DNA of 64,000 nucleotides from NCBI GenBank assembly GCA_015847255.1, contig JADLZK010009021.1, positions 186,001-250,000 of the forward strand. Direction: 5' to 3'. This document shows, in pieces, positions 23,001 to 35,693 of the stretch (within the stretch, counting starts at the first letter, position 1; every line of letters begins with the position of its first letter). Made by a program: the position numbers and the translations under genes. The notes under the pieces are model-generated. The model made no database searches and was not told the origin of the DNA. It saw only the letters and a program-made list of their open reading frames with translations. This stretch comes from Hyparrhenia diplandra (Eukaryota; Streptophyta; Magnoliopsida; Poales; Poaceae).

Positions 23001-26000
23001 AGCGCCGGTGCCACGCGCTGCCCCGCAGCGGCCCCCGCCGCGCCACGCCGCTGCCCCGAACCTCAGCGTCATTCCTGTTCGCGAGTCGGGACTCCAGCGT
23101 GGCAGCCAAACGCAGTGTACGTTCGTCAGCGGCCCGGCGCCGGTGCCTCGGACCCGCTCCGGCTCCTCCACCACCGTCCCCACCTCCTCCACCACGGCAG
23201 GTCCGTGGTTACCGCGATCCACACCGCGAGATCCTTGGCCCGAGACCCCAGTCACACTCACCCGATGGTGACTCGCCATGCGGCGGTTCTCCGTCCCGCG
23301 GCCCTCTCCGCTCACCGAGCGCGATCGCCGATGTCTCGATTCCTTCCTACATCCGCGCCGCGTGGCGGATCCAACCGGGCGGCGCGCGATGGAAGAGATG
23401 CACGGGGCTCTTCTAGCCAACCGGGCGTGGGACCTTGTGCCGCGTCCACCGGCAATGTGGTCATGGGCAAGTGGATGCGGGCGCACAAGCGTCGCCGACG
23501 GCGAGCGGAGCGCTACAAGGCTCATTTGGGTCCTCGAGGCTTCACCCGGCGCCGGGGTTGATTATGATGAGACCTTGGTCCGGTGGTCAAGCCACGCTCA
23601 CGTCGCGCCTGATCCTCTCACTTGCCCTCTCGCGCTCTTGGCAAGTGCATCGGCTAGATGTCAAGAATGCATTCCTCCATGGCACCTTGTGCGAGACCGT
23701 ATCTGCGGTCGGCCCGGGATTTGCCGATCCCGATCAACGATGCGGTTTTGCCGGCTCAACAAGTCACTATATGGTGCGAAGCGGGCTCCTCGTGCTTGGT
23801 ACTCGGTTTGCCACCTACCTTCTCACTTTGGGGTTGGAGAGGCCAAGTCGGACACATCTCTGTTTTGTCTGTCGCCATGGAGGCGAGGCTTTACTGCTAC
23901 TCTATGTTGATGACATTGTCCTCGCGCCTCCCGATCCGCAGTTGCTTCAGCGCGTGTCATATCGGCTTTGCGGCGGGGAGTTTGCCATGAAGGATCTCGG
24001 TCCACTTCACCACTTCCCGGGGGTCGCTGTGTGGAGACTTCGCCCTTGGGTTGTTGTTCGCACCGGCGGCGGTATGCTCTGGACATTCTCGGCTCGAGAT
24101 GGCGGCGATGTCACTCTGTGCTACCCGGTTGATACTCGGCGAAGCTCTCTGGCGATGGCGACTTCGTGGCCGGATCCTATCGCTCTCCGGAGTTTGGCCT
24201 GGTGCTTTGCGTACCTCACCTTCACGGGCGACATCGTGCGCCATTCAAACAGAATCTGTCTTCACATGCATAACCCACGGGCACCACATCTTTGCCGCGA
24301 TGGCGCCTTCTCGCTATGTTAGGTGGCTCAATTGACTATGGCTTCGATGCTCCACCGGTCTCCCTCCAGCGGCTCCGCCGTCTCACACCGACGCCGATGA
24401 AGGGTTGTCTCCGACTCGACGCGCTCTACCTCGGATACGCCGTCTTCCTTGGTGGCAACCCTCGTCTCACAGTGCGTCAAGCGGGGGTTGTCTCCGTTCA
24501 AAGGCGGTAGGCGGAGTACCGGGCTGTTGCTAAGCGGTGTGACGGAGGCCTCACGGCCGTCGGCTCTTGGCCAGCTTCACGCCCCCTAACAAAGACCACA
24601 CTTGTCTATTGTGACAATGTCGCCGCCGTCTACCTCTCCACCAACCCGTTCGGCATCGGCGGGCCGAAGCATGTGGAGATCGACTTGCACTTTGTCCGCG
24701 ACTTCAGGCCATCCGTTGTTGGTGCTCCATGTACCGACCACCTCGGTTCACGACATCTTCACCAAGGGGCGCCCTCATCGACCTTCTCCAGAGTTCGATC
24801 CGGCCTCAACGTCGCGGTGGCTAGTTGTGGCTAGCGGGGCCCCCCGTGTGTTGCTTTCTTTCATGTCCGGTCTTGATCTCATTTGCGCGCCGGAAGTTGG
24901 GAGGCTATCGCTGGGGGTGTTAGTGTATATGTGTAGGCCCATGAGGGCCCATGAGGCTAGGCCCATGAGGCCCATGTACAGCAACTATATTGCCCACCCT
25001 TCTAGGGTTTGGAGGAATACACAGAGTTTATTCCCTCTCTAACAGTTAGGAACTTAAAATTAATGTCACGTCCAAGATAATCTTCTTGACATGCCTATTT
25101 CATCTTCCTCAGCATTCTTTCTTCATCAATTCCAGCGCATCACATTGCGGTTTGATAAAAGTTAGAATAATTGGTCAAAGCATCAACCATGATAAAGTAG
25201 AATAATGTCACACAAGTAAATACTAAATTAACGGTGTAGTTTCTCAATACCTGATCAAGGCTCGACCAGGCTCATTAGGTTTTGTAACAGAAGCCTTCAC
25301 TAACACTGAGTAGTAAACCTTTTCAACCTTCTTGTTTCTATCTTGGCTGGGCGCTTCGACTTCATCAATATATGCGACTCGAAGTGATGGATATCTGCCA
25401 ACAAATTGCCACTTCTGTTATTTCAATACCATCACATAACACGTCACTTGTGGACAAAATAAATTAAAACATTGACAGTAGTAAGTAGTGGCATGAACAA
25501 TTTGCATCATACGGTTACATTGCTAACACCTACAGTTATTGGACGAATGACAATCATTAAAAAGTTCATTTTAGCTTCATCCTAGGTCAAACTTATCTAA
25601 CCTTGGCCAAGTTTTTAGAAAAATATACTAAAATCTAAAAGTTCAAATATATGCGCTATCAAGAGAATTTCATGAAACTAATTTAATATCATAGATGCTG
25701 ATGCATTTTTCTATAAATCTGGTTCAAGCTAGAAAAGTTTTACTTAGGAAAAAAGTAAAGTGAACTATAAATTGGAACAGAGAGAGTACAAAAATAAAAG
25801 AGTGAACTTGGTCAACACATTGCTAAAAATAGGGCACACAAGCAAATATTGAAATTAACTATTGATCCATCGATAATGCTAACTACTAACAATTCCAAAT
25901 CTAGATTGTTCTAACCCAATAAGCATACAAAGTAGGTTGCCAGCAAAAGCAACCAGCTTATGTTATTTTCAGATTTGAGCTTATACTTTGAAAAATGGAG

Positions 26001-29000
26001 AAGTTCTCAAAGAAACTCACTCCGTCATTAGTCTCAAAATGTCATCTTGGCGCAAGGCTCATTAGAACGCTTCTGAATTCCATATTGTTGGCATGAGACA
26101 ACATATGTAAACTTCATGTCAGCTATAGCCTTGCATTGAGTCATTAATTCTGAGTCCTCAGGCATTGCTTCCGTTGCTCTGTAGCCTTCCATAAGATCTA
26201 ATGAGACAAGAACAGAGGTTATCACATATGTCACTAAGTCCTCATTCAGAACAACAGCTCAGAACCACAGAATAGACTGCTATTAGAAATACCATCTTCT
26301 TTCGGCCATATCAAAAAAGCCTGAAGCTCCAAAGCTTTTCGATAGTACATCATCCCTCTGACTGCATACACAAGAGCAACAATGACAAAAAAAAAATACA
26401 CCATACATAGTTTAAGATGTTCCTTGAGAGAAGATATAGGGGCAGCCATGCAGGAAGTACACTATACCAGTTCTTGTTAATGTCACCCCCTATATGACGC
26501 CCAAAGGCGAAGCTTTTCTTCCAGCTCTTCATCTTCACGGAGTTCCTCTTCAGTCTTGCAGCCCACCCTTTGGAGGAAATTTTTCCATTCATCTTCAATA
26601 AGGTTAGTACACAAAAGGTCAGTTTCTGGACAGAGGGCAAACCCAAAAAAAATTGCATGAATACAGTTCAAGTAAATGGTAAGCAAGTGAGAAAATAACC
26701 TGGGTAAATTTTTGCAAGTAGAAAAGAATGGAAACTCCATCCTCATTTGGCTCTTCCAGATTTTGTAATGAGAACAGAACATCTTCCTTGTAATAAGGAG
26801 TCAAGATACTGCAATATAGAAAATGTTGAAGCAATGAAATAAGAAACTCAAGCAAAAGATCAGATCAAAAAGAACATCTGGCAAAAAGTGGCTTGCCAAC
26901 AAGTTTTGTGGAAAAGTATTCAAAAACAAACTTATGCAAGACAAAAAAAAATGTAATACATGTTGCTCAAACAAAATGAATAGCCACACTATAGTTCAAA
27001 CAAACAAACAATAAAATGATTCCTTCCGCTGGGAGGACAGCATCAGCATTTCAAACAGATAAAACTGAAGCAAATACTCCCTGTGTTCCAAACCGTAAGC
27101 CATTTTAGTTTTGTCTTGAGTGAAACTTCTATAACTTTGAAGTTTATTGACAAATATGATGACATTTACAAAACCAAATAAATGCATTATCAAGTTTAAT
27201 TATGAAAACTACTTTGATGTGATAGATGTTAATCGACTCTCCTATAAACTTGGTCAAAAGTTAGACTAGTTCGATTTAGCACAAAATTAAAATGATCAAC
27301 AGTTTGGAAAGGAAGGAGTAGTAAATAACCAACTACGTTATTTAGATGAGAACTGCCAACAAAATGACTACACAATGAGCAAATAATAACATGACATATC
27401 TAGGACTACCAAGAAGGTTTCAGGAGCAGCGTTAAATTAGTGCATAATACAACATAAACAGATAATCAGCAGTAAAAACTTACGAGAAAGGGTAACATGT
27501 TCGAACTTTTGGAGCATTGGGCATATCCATAAATAGAGAATTTGCAAAGAACGATATCCGCCGCCTAGCATCAAGATTAGTGGGAACATCCATAGCGGAC
27601 TCCTTCACAGTTAACAGAAGATGAAGCCTCTTTATCTGAAACAAGCATGAAGTTTATTTCATTGCAGCAACAAAAAGAAAATATATAAGCATCATATCAG
27701 ATGCCCCATATATATAAAGGATGGGGATGAAATCAGACCTTTTCAGTCCATGCATTTGATTCCTCCACAGGAACTTAATAGCTTTAGCAAACAACTGGTC
27801 TTGCTGATCTAGTGGTGTAATTCCTTCATGTTTTCTACTATGGCCACCATGTATAGAATCCAACAGTCTGGAAGAAAAAAAAAATATATAACACAAGTTA
27901 CCACAACGTTCCAGTATAGTAGAGAATCAGTTCTCTGTAATCACTAAATACCATCACAAAAAGGTAACTAGATAAATCACCCAATTGAATTTAGAAACAA
28001 AATTGAACTCCAGCTTTAGTTTTTGTTACTAACAAAAAAAAAGAACATGATAGCTATGACAGAAAGAATGCAAGCAGATCTGCATAAGTGGCATGTCATG
28101 CATGTTAATATCAAAGAAGAATATCAAGTATTGTAACAGAAGGAAACTAAGCTACTCACGTGCTGAGCTGATCCTGTTCCTCCATTATATCCCTTGTGAC
28201 CACCTCAAGCATATCCTGGAACAAAATGACCACCTGTCCCAAGTCTTCCTCCTTGTTTTTTTGCTGCACACAAGAATTAGATACAGTTAGGAGGTATCCA
28301 CCATGAACATGACCTAAAATAACAATGACAATATTTATACCAGTAACTCAAGTAATTCAACAAACTTCTTGCTCAGTGCAGGAAGGTTCCTCATATTGAG
28401 ATCCTTTATCAGAGTTTCCTCTTGTATATGCAGATCCACAACTGCGAAAATCTGTTCTAGGACACTGAAATAGGCATCACATGGTTATTCAGAAGGAAAA
28501 TCCAAGCGGCTTAAATAAACTTCAGTCAAACAGATGTTACACACCAAGGGTTAAATATACAAAATAACTTTTTTTTCCTAGAAAGCCCCCACCCTCCTTC
28601 CATCCCTTGTGATAATCCCACCCTCCAATCAGATCAATGAACTCTTTCCAGTTTCAGCATCTTGAAACTATTACCCATTCAAAATGGACCTATATCATAT
28701 GAGAGCAAGGTATGTGGAAGCTTCAAGGAACCACCTCACTAATATGGAGTAGCTCCATAAATACACTAAAAGCTGCATGCATGACAATTGAAGACTCAAG
28801 GCCAGAGGTTCAATTCATCATATCTTCATCCTTTACACTAAAATGCATCACTTATGTTTTGAGCCCTTGATTTGGGATGGTGTGTTCAGAGCAGAATTGG
28901 TGCTATTTTAGGTTTAGTGTGATATTGCTTCCAGTCCAGAGACGAAGAAACACCATCTAATCTACAAATTCAGCCCTGGCCTAACAAGTACCAACAATGG

Positions 29001-32000
29001 GGCCCATCTTTCCCTAATAAATAATAATCTTGGTAAGAGATGACATACTTTTTTCTCCCGCTGACCAAACACTAAGGTATTGATGATGTTCTTGAATGAA
29101 GCATAGCATTCTCTGGTAGCAAAGGAAAAGTATGGATCTGATTTTATCCTCTTTGTCAGATCACGGTCTTTTCCACCACTGTCTGCTGCCATATCCAGTG
29201 CTATTGGGATCTACAATCCAGCAGATAAACAATAAACTGCTGAACCCACAAAATATAGTAAGTAGAGAAATTACAGAAAGAGCAAGATGAGCAACCTTGC
29301 TAGCAAGTAGGAAAGGCGGCCATTGGAATATATTAAGTTCACGGTCTTTACAGTATGGAACCAGTAGCAGATCCATCTCCCTATTGTCTATGAGGTCTTC
29401 TTCACGGAAACTTGTAATAATGACATTCCACATTTGAGCAAACCTTGCAGCTCTTTTCTCTCTCTCTCTTTCGTCATCAGGAGCCTAAAAACCAAAACTG
29501 TGTCAGATCAAATAGATATACTCTATTGAACTGCCAATGATCTACTCATAATGCCTAGTCTTAAAATAGAAACAAATACCTTGGGTATTCTCAAAAAAGC
29601 AGCACGAAGACCTTTACTCTTATTTGCATCAGAAGGAATCAAGCGTTCATTGAAGGCCTCAGGCAAAGATTCAAAGCGAGATCTCAACATTCCTAATGTC
29701 CGTATCTGATATTATGGAACCACGAAAGGAGTCTAATGTGAGTCCCATCGATCATGATAGATTATGCTCCACAATACTAGAGAAATATATAATAAAGTAA
29801 AGAGGCATCATGAAATTAAGCAGGATTGGGTAAAGAATAAAAAGAACAACATTTTTATTGATGCTACCAATATGGAAAAAAAAAAACTAGAAATGATTGC
29901 TCAAAAATAGGGGGTGTGACACAATCCTAGGAGTAATTTTCTGATTGCTACTAGACACAATGCAGTTTATTGAACAAGGAAATTGTTAAAAAATTACCAA
30001 CCTCACCAAGGCGGCGATAAGCACCGTAGATGCCACCAATCAGAGTAGAGAACAGTGCATACCAAATTTGGGTGTCCATGAAATATACCTGTATTTTAAC
30101 TAATTAAACTCAAACTAATAGAAAGACTTCTTTCTTATGAGCAACAAGACCGATCAAGACATACCAGGATTATTGGAGCCCAGAGTGATATAACAACACC
30201 AATATTGTTAGTTCCTGCAAAGTAAACCTAAATAAGAATCCAAAAAAGTTATCGAAAAATGTAAAATAAAGATTTCATGACAAATACCATGAGGGAAAAA
30301 CTCGTGCCACTGGAATGTCCTGATGGGTTCTCTCATTATATCTTTGGTTGGCTGTACCAGAGGTTTGATCTGCAACAGGACAGTAAGACAAGATGAATAA
30401 CCAACAGTCGTGGAGAGCTTAGAAGGTCAAGTTCTCTTTGAATCCCAAACGAATGGACAATAGATCTCCAATCATTCTGCACGGAAATCCCTTTTTCCAC
30501 ATGTACAAACTATGTGTTCATTCTTATTTATGTGTCTAACATCCGATACATCTGATCAGGGAATAGCTTCTGGTCAGCAACTTCTGACTGAAGAAATTCA
30601 AACATGAATTTGGTAACCCAAAGTTCATGTGAAAGCCTTCACGAAGTTGTGCAGTCAAATCATATTTTGCAAACAAACTACCATGCACAAGCAACATGAC
30701 ATGGGACTTACTGTTTCTGCATTATCTGTTTTCCAACTACCAAAACCACAAAAACTACACCTAGGACAGTCAAGGTCAATACTCAAACCATGAGATTTAT
30801 CCATTCATTTTTGTTCTTTGATGAGTCTACAGGTAAAGAGTGAAAATTTCATGTTCAAGGATACCAAAATGCGGCATCCATCAACAGTGGTGGAATGAAC
30901 ATGATACAGAAATGAATGTTACCTCAATATAGAAGCTTACTATCAACTTCATTGCTAAAAAGAACAATCCAGAACATGGTATACCTGTCAGGACAACAAT
31001 GTTCAGTAATTGAAAAAGATGTAAATCGAAACAAGACAATGTGAAGATGGGTTAACAAGTTAACGTACTTGAAGAGGAGAATGCACCTTCATGCATCCCT
31101 CTGCCAACAAATAACGAGGCTGCAGACAAAAATAGAATCTTTTTCTTAAAAAGAGAAGGCATCGAGAATCTTGACCAACTAATTAATAGCAGAAAACGAG
31201 AGATGGAATGCTACCTGAGACCACCACATCATGATCGTTATGACCTTAACATTTGAACTCTCTAGGAATCTTCTCATAAATGGGAAAAGAAATAGCATAG
31301 AAGCAAGTATATTTGGTGCCATATATATCACTATGGCCAATATATACAAAGATGGCTGATTCTGACCACCACCACCAAGCCAGTTTTTTATTGTTCTTGC
31401 GAGACCAGTAGGATTCTGCCAAGTGTACGCAGCGTAAGTCACAGGTAAAATCACAACCCATGCAGCAGCAGATATTAACTTCAAGACATATCGCAGCTTG
31501 ACTGCAAATGACATGCTTCTTCTTGCTTTCCAGCCAAATACAAGGTCTAGGATTGCTGTCACACACATAATAGATTCATTAGCATTAATTAAATCCTTCC
31601 TCAACATAAGATACATATATGCAAATTATTGAGTTGCATGCACCGACCAGTTCAACCCAAAAGCTTAAGCTGATGGTGAGAGGTGTGCAATTCACTCAAA
31701 TTCCAACACAAACAGAAGAAAATGATAATTATTTCCAAAAAAACGATGATGTTAAACAGTCCTAAATTTTAAATAAAAGAATAGCCCCAGACGAAGTTAT
31801 TTTTTAAGGTGCATGCCTTCACGCCGGTCACATAGCCAATATTTCTCTGTGGGTAAAAGCAAAAGATAGGCAAAAAATACTGACTAGGATTCAGGGAATT
31901 TCGATGAGCAGGAAAACTTAATAAGGTACATGATGCTTGTACAATTCACAAAGACCACTATAAAAGTAAAAACTGTAACAAGATTGGCATGTGGAGCTTA

Positions 32001-35000
32001 CAAGTAGCAACTAAATAATTGGGTAGTGATATGGAAGATATGTAAACAAAGAGATGGAGGGAATGATGGGAGTGCCAAATACCTTGACCCAACTTCAAAA
32101 TTGCGGCCGTAATAAATATGCTCAAAACCTTCTTAAATACTCCAGCATCAAAGATATCACTTGGTGTTCCACCATTCCAAGCAATAATTATCATGGCCTA
32201 TATGAAAATCATAAGCCGTCACAAATATGTTGAATTACAGGGATGATAATATTTTACAGAGGTATTTAAGGAACTAACAGATAGAAAGTGCACACACAAG
32301 AGCAACTAACCTGTAAGGACAATATTAAGAAGATCCACATTCTGTCGAAACTACGGAATATGTGCCAAAATGAACGTATCTCCACAAAATTAACTTTTCC
32401 CATCCAATGGACATTGCCTGCAGATCTGTTCTCCTGGATGACAAGAAAATGGGTTTCAATACGACCAATAGTCCAGGGAGTCTTTATTTTGCTTGTTTTA
32501 AGTTGATGGAAAAACTAAGCATTATGGATCTTTATTCCAAGCTACAAAGTGTAAAAAGACAAGGCAAAATGAATGTAAAACGAACAGATCAAACCTATCT
32601 GCAGTAATATTATAGAGCAAATGAACATCATGGATCTTTATTCCAAGCTACAAAGTGTAAAAGACCAAGGCAAAATGAATGTAAAACGAACAGATCAAAC
32701 CTATCTGCAGTAATATTATAGACCAAATGGACAAACTGCCAGAATTAGAGCATCCACCAGAAAAGAAAAGGAGCATCAGAATAAGTTCAATGTGTATATA
32801 CTTAAGCAATTGTAATATTATCTATCACGAGAAAACATTAACGCATTTAAGTTACACACTGTCAGAAAGAAGTATGAGGATATCAATATTATTGAGAGAA
32901 CCTACTCCATTCAAAAGATTCGGATAAGCGTATTTCGGAGTTTTGAAAAAGTCAGCATCAGCTCTCATAGGCCATCCTAGCGAAACAATCAACTGACCTG
33001 ACAAGCCATACAGTAATGATTTTGGTTTCATTAAAATCTGGGGCACAAGATTGTAAACAGCAATGCAATCAACTCATGACTTACCAAAAATACTCATTTA
33101 AATCATCATAGTTTCTCCAATGCGAGTGCTTTGATTTCATGGTCTTGCTCCTTTCAGCTTCCTGTTAAGTTCCGATAAACTGTGGTCAAATTAAAATGAA
33201 AGAAAGACAATATTCAGGTATTTAAAATAACACATGTTATACCTTCTCGATAACTTTGTATATTGGAGTCACAACTTTCATCAAAAGGCTTCTTCATCAC
33301 CACCATATGCTGGCTTAACATTTTCACGGTCATTGGGCTCACATTTCCAGCCAGCATACCGTAGAGTTCAAAAGCCATCTGGCATAAATCAAAATTTGCA
33401 AGCCATATATTGTCATATGTTTGCCATGAATTTCAGGGTATAATCTTCACTACCGCAAGCACATCAAAGTTAATTTGGAGAAAGAATGCAAGTCAATCTT
33501 ACATGATGGTAGATGTAACAAATACACTCTGGCATGAATCTCAAGTTAGCCGCCTCACCCCAAATCAGCAGGTAGAGGCCCATATAAAGAAGCTTACGCT
33601 GCTGCACTTCCTGTTGAATGGTTGGCAACCTAGAGATCAATTCGACAAAATGTTTAGAGAAGCAGTAACTTAATAAAGAGATGTACTATATGTCCTTTCA
33701 AGTGTAGTAGATCTAAGGCTGAAATGACATGATTGGCAACCAACTAAACGAAAGAGTGTAAGCACAGCTCTAGGAAATCAGTCCAAGTGATACATTTCAT
33801 AATGGATCTTCTGTACCTACCATAAACTGCTTTTGCGGCCGAGGTACTTGCACCACTTCTTATAATTCTTAAATAGCTTCTTCATTACATCATCCAGAGC
33901 TTTGTCGTCCAACTAAAATACATAGCACCATCATACCATCAATATGCAAATTGGGGCAGATCCAAAAAAGAAAGGCCATCTGGTTCTCCTAGAAGATTTA
34001 AACACACACAGGGAGGAAGAGAGAGAGGAAATTCTGTACCTTTGGTTGTAGCTCAACCTTGGATATTTTCCTTATATGAACATTTGCAAGCAACAGTATC
34101 AAATGTTCCCTTTGGTTGGACACGTTGTCTTTCTGAAAAGGGACTTAAGTTAGATGAACGTATATTCTAACTTCAAAGTGTACTTTTAAGGGCAAAGCAC
34201 GTTACAACACAGAGAATGCCAGGAACAAACAAGTTATTACCTGAAACCCAAACATAGCCTGAAGCCAATCAAGAAGGTCTTTACCAGTATTCTTCTCATC
34301 AGGCTTCTTCTTGTCTTGGTCCTTTGGCCATGGCAGACCTCTAGTATTGCGAAGAGCATAAACAGCAGCTTGAATCTACATTATTATCAGGAACAAGACA
34401 TTTATTACAGGTTTGCTTGTACAAGGTGTCGTTAAGATGGCGATGTTAACAAGAAAGATGATAGACGAGCACCTCTGGATATCGCATAATAATGGCTTGA
34501 CCAGTACTCTCGGGATCAAGCGGGGAGAATGTTATAAGGTAAAAACAACTTTTTCTGTTCTTCGACCTTATTGTGTGTATCCAAAATCTGTGCAGCAAGA
34601 AGAGAATTCACAGTTACAGTTGATAAACTGATGCAACACTCATGGTGTACCAGTGTGAAGAAAGGAAACAGAAATCGGCATAGATGAACGGCATACCGCT
34701 TGATCGACTTCAACAGACTGTGAAACATTAACGGCCTTCAAGACCTCAAACAAGACGGCAGCTGTCTGGTATGCCTTAGTGAGCAGTGCACTGGGGAAAC
34801 AGAAAGGCAGAGAGCATGAAGGGAGGAGCAAGTGAGCGAATGGTACGTTGATGAAAGCAAGAAGAGAATCGGTGGCTCACCGGTCAGCCTTATCAGCAGC
34901 ATTTTGAAGTGCCTGGATGTACTTCTTGTAGTATTCGCGGTAGAAGCGCTGCATCTCGCGAGCGTCGCTCTGGTGCACCCTTCCCTTCAATGTGGGATCA

Positions 35001-35693
35001 TTTTCCTGGAGAAGCCAAGAGGTGAGCCTTTGTTTGGCATCAGCCATCGCATAATCATGAGAACACGAATCGTGCCAAGTTTTAACATTTTATTGTAATG
35101 ACAGTGAAAACAACAAGCAAGGTAAGGCCTCGGTAGTAAGCAGCGGGCACAGGGGCAGCTGCATTGCAGAAGTGCGTTGCGTGGAACAATAAATAGCTGC
35201 GCGTGGTGAAGAATAAATGATGTAAAAAAAGGGGAAGAGTTATAGTACTACGGACCCTCTCAAGCCTCTGCAAAAGTGCGGTCTTGAACTGACGAACACC
35301 ACGGCCACTGGAAGTCGGGTCGAGGCGGTGAGCCTTCTCGAAAGCGTAGAAGCGACCTGGAGGGAGCAAGTAAATCGGATCAGATCGACGGCAAACAATT
35401 ACTTTACTAGCAGTAATAAAGAAGAAACAGCACAAGGAAAGTAGTAAAACAAACTTACAGAGGTAGGCGACGCGCGGGTTGGTGGCCTCGACCTCGTTAG
35501 CGACACGAAGGATGGGCGCGATCTCGACGAGCGAGGACGGCACGACCTCGCTGTCGAAGATGGACTCGCCAAGGTTTCCGACGGTCTGCGTGCGCAGGAG
35601 GCGCCTGCCTGTGGAGGAAGGTGCGGCCGGCGACGGCGAAGGGGCGGGCGAGGACGACGACACGTCCGCCGTCCTCCGCCCCGGCGCCGCCAT
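17070..35693 (-). CDS. CALS: callose synthase (1,3-beta-glucan synthase, GSL/CalS family), 41 exons
   Basis: Makes callose (1,3-beta-glucan) from UDP-glucose at the plasma membrane. I traced 41 exons with GT-AG borders from the ATG at 35691-35693 to a TAG at 17070-17072, about 5.9 kb of coding sequence or 1,970 residues, the usual family length. N-terminus: R-T-Q-T-V-G-N-L-G-E-S then SEVVPSSLVEIAPILRVANE; a membrane cluster lies about residues 515-780, the large cytosolic glucan-synthase domain about 820-1460 (with KFTYVVSCQQYGIQKR and EGKPENQNHAIIF), and a C-terminal multi-span cluster ends ISRILGGHKKDRGTRNK. This N-terminus resembles the CalS1-4 clade more than CalS5 or CalS9-12, from memory. 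About 17 small lesions break the frame (listed separately), yet all splice sites are intact, so sequence error is likelier than true inactivation. A Copia element sits antisense in intron 32. Confidence 0.93.
20327..20436 (+). repeat. 5' LTR of the Copia element
   Basis: 110 bp, TG...CA, rich in repeated GGCCCATGAG. Its partner at 24918-25044 is 17 bp longer, mainly through an extra repeat of the AGGCCCATGAGG unit and small indels. Confidence 0.92.
20437..24860 (+). pseudogene. Copia gag-pol polyprotein, frame-broken
   Basis: No single frame is open, but family motifs appear in order across frames. Integrase core from 22162 (Y-K-Y-Y-L-V-L-L-D-D-F-S-H-Y-S-W-T-F and CDNGREFDNN near 22316). Conserved post-integrase blocks are H-A-L-F-G-T-P-P-R-Y-D-H-L-R-V-F-G-C near 22564-22620. 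Reverse transcriptase: RLDVKNAFLHG at about 23649-23681 and LLLLYVDDIVL at about 23890-23922, retaining the YVDD active site. RNase H: LVYCDNVAAVYLSTNP from about 24602 and K-H-V-E-I-D-L-H-F-V-R. Gag is not clearly recognisable in the extremely GC-rich 20450-21600. At least ten frame changes are needed, so no functional product is expected from this sequence as given. Confidence 0.85.
24918..25044 (+). repeat. 3' LTR of the Copia element
   Basis: Direct repeat of 20327-20436, followed by the GTTAG target duplication. Confidence 0.92.
25251..31119 (-). other. callose synthase exons 16-32 and their lesions
   Basis: Exons: 31119-31069, 30984-30923, 30369-30288, 30214-30165, 30088-30002, 29705-29580, 29484-29296, 29210-29049, 28464-28341, 28263-28160, 27867-27739, 27635-27484, 26818-26700, 26592-26468, 26361-26293, 26197-26021, 25394-25251. 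Lesions: two missing bases in exon 16 (P-R-L-F-V-G and F-S-L-F); a frame break in the T run of exon 17; an unmatched T at the start of exon 24; missing T in exon 26 (K-F-P-V-E-E); missing A in exon 27 (V-R-N-M-L-P); missing A in exon 28 (L-Q-K-I-Y-P); a break near 26482; two compensating changes in exon 30; missing base near 26051 before D-D-I-L-R-L-M-T; missing A near 25264 (P-G-Q-S-L-D-Q). Exons 18-23 and 25 are clean. Confidence 0.75.
27077..27318. mobile_element. Stowaway-type MITE in a callose synthase intron
   Basis: CTCCCTGTGTTCCAAA at the left and GGAAAGGAAGGAG at the right form imperfect terminal inverted repeats of the grass Stowaway (CTCCCTCCGT) kind, flanked by TA on both sides (27075-27076 and 27319-27320). 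242 bp, AT-rich, non-coding, between exons 27 and 28. Confidence 0.75.
31215..35693 (-). other. callose synthase exons 1-15 and their lesions
   Basis: Exons (high to low): 35693-35459, 35356-35256, 35005-34881, 34790-34697, 34587-34473, 34375-34241, 34132-34040, 33912-33821, 33630-33503, 33378-33243, 33161-33085, 32997-32906, 32433-32311, 32197-32083, 31555-31215. Phases agree when lesions are allowed for. Lesions seen against the conserved family sequence: an extra C in a C run (34522-34525), plus an extra Ile codon in the same exon; a missing G in the M-T-G-E-N-V-K-P segment (about 33333); a missing T in E-E-A-F-L-M (about 33288); two bases missing in D-C-F-R-L-G-W (about 32970-32985). Exons 6, 7, 8, 13, 14 and 15 read cleanly. 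Confidence 0.8.
32524..32731. repeat. 106-bp tandem duplication in callose synthase intron 12
   Basis: Two adjacent units (32524-32629 and 32630-32731) both begin ATGGATCTTTATTCC and end around CTGCAGTAATATTATAGA. They differ by only a few bases, suggesting a recent duplication. Non-coding. Confidence 0.85.

Larger units (their letters stand above)
20327..25044 (+). mobile_element. full-length Copia retrotransposon in callose synthase intron 32
   Basis: Short LTRs (20327-20436, 110 bp; 24918-25044, 127 bp) both run TGTTAGTGTATATG...CTCTCTAACA. GTTAG at 20322-20326 and 25045-25049 is a perfect target duplication. A TGGTATCGCCCAGATC primer-binding site follows the left LTR at 20437 and a CTGGGGG purine tract precedes the right LTR. 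The domain order integrase, RT, RNase H defines Copia. It lies antisense to the host gene, inside an intron of about 5.2 kb (20065-25250), so splicing could tolerate it. Confidence 0.93.

Noticed and set aside
20394..23561. ORFs of 150-460 codons on both strands in 20.4-23.6 kb
   Set aside because: They are shadows of the GC-rich, frame-broken Copia polyprotein; the conserved Copia motifs run across several of the plus-strand frames.
17070..35693. Programmed frameshifting in callose synthase
   Set aside because: Lesions are too many, of both signs, and at varied sites; no slippery site or structure is common to them.
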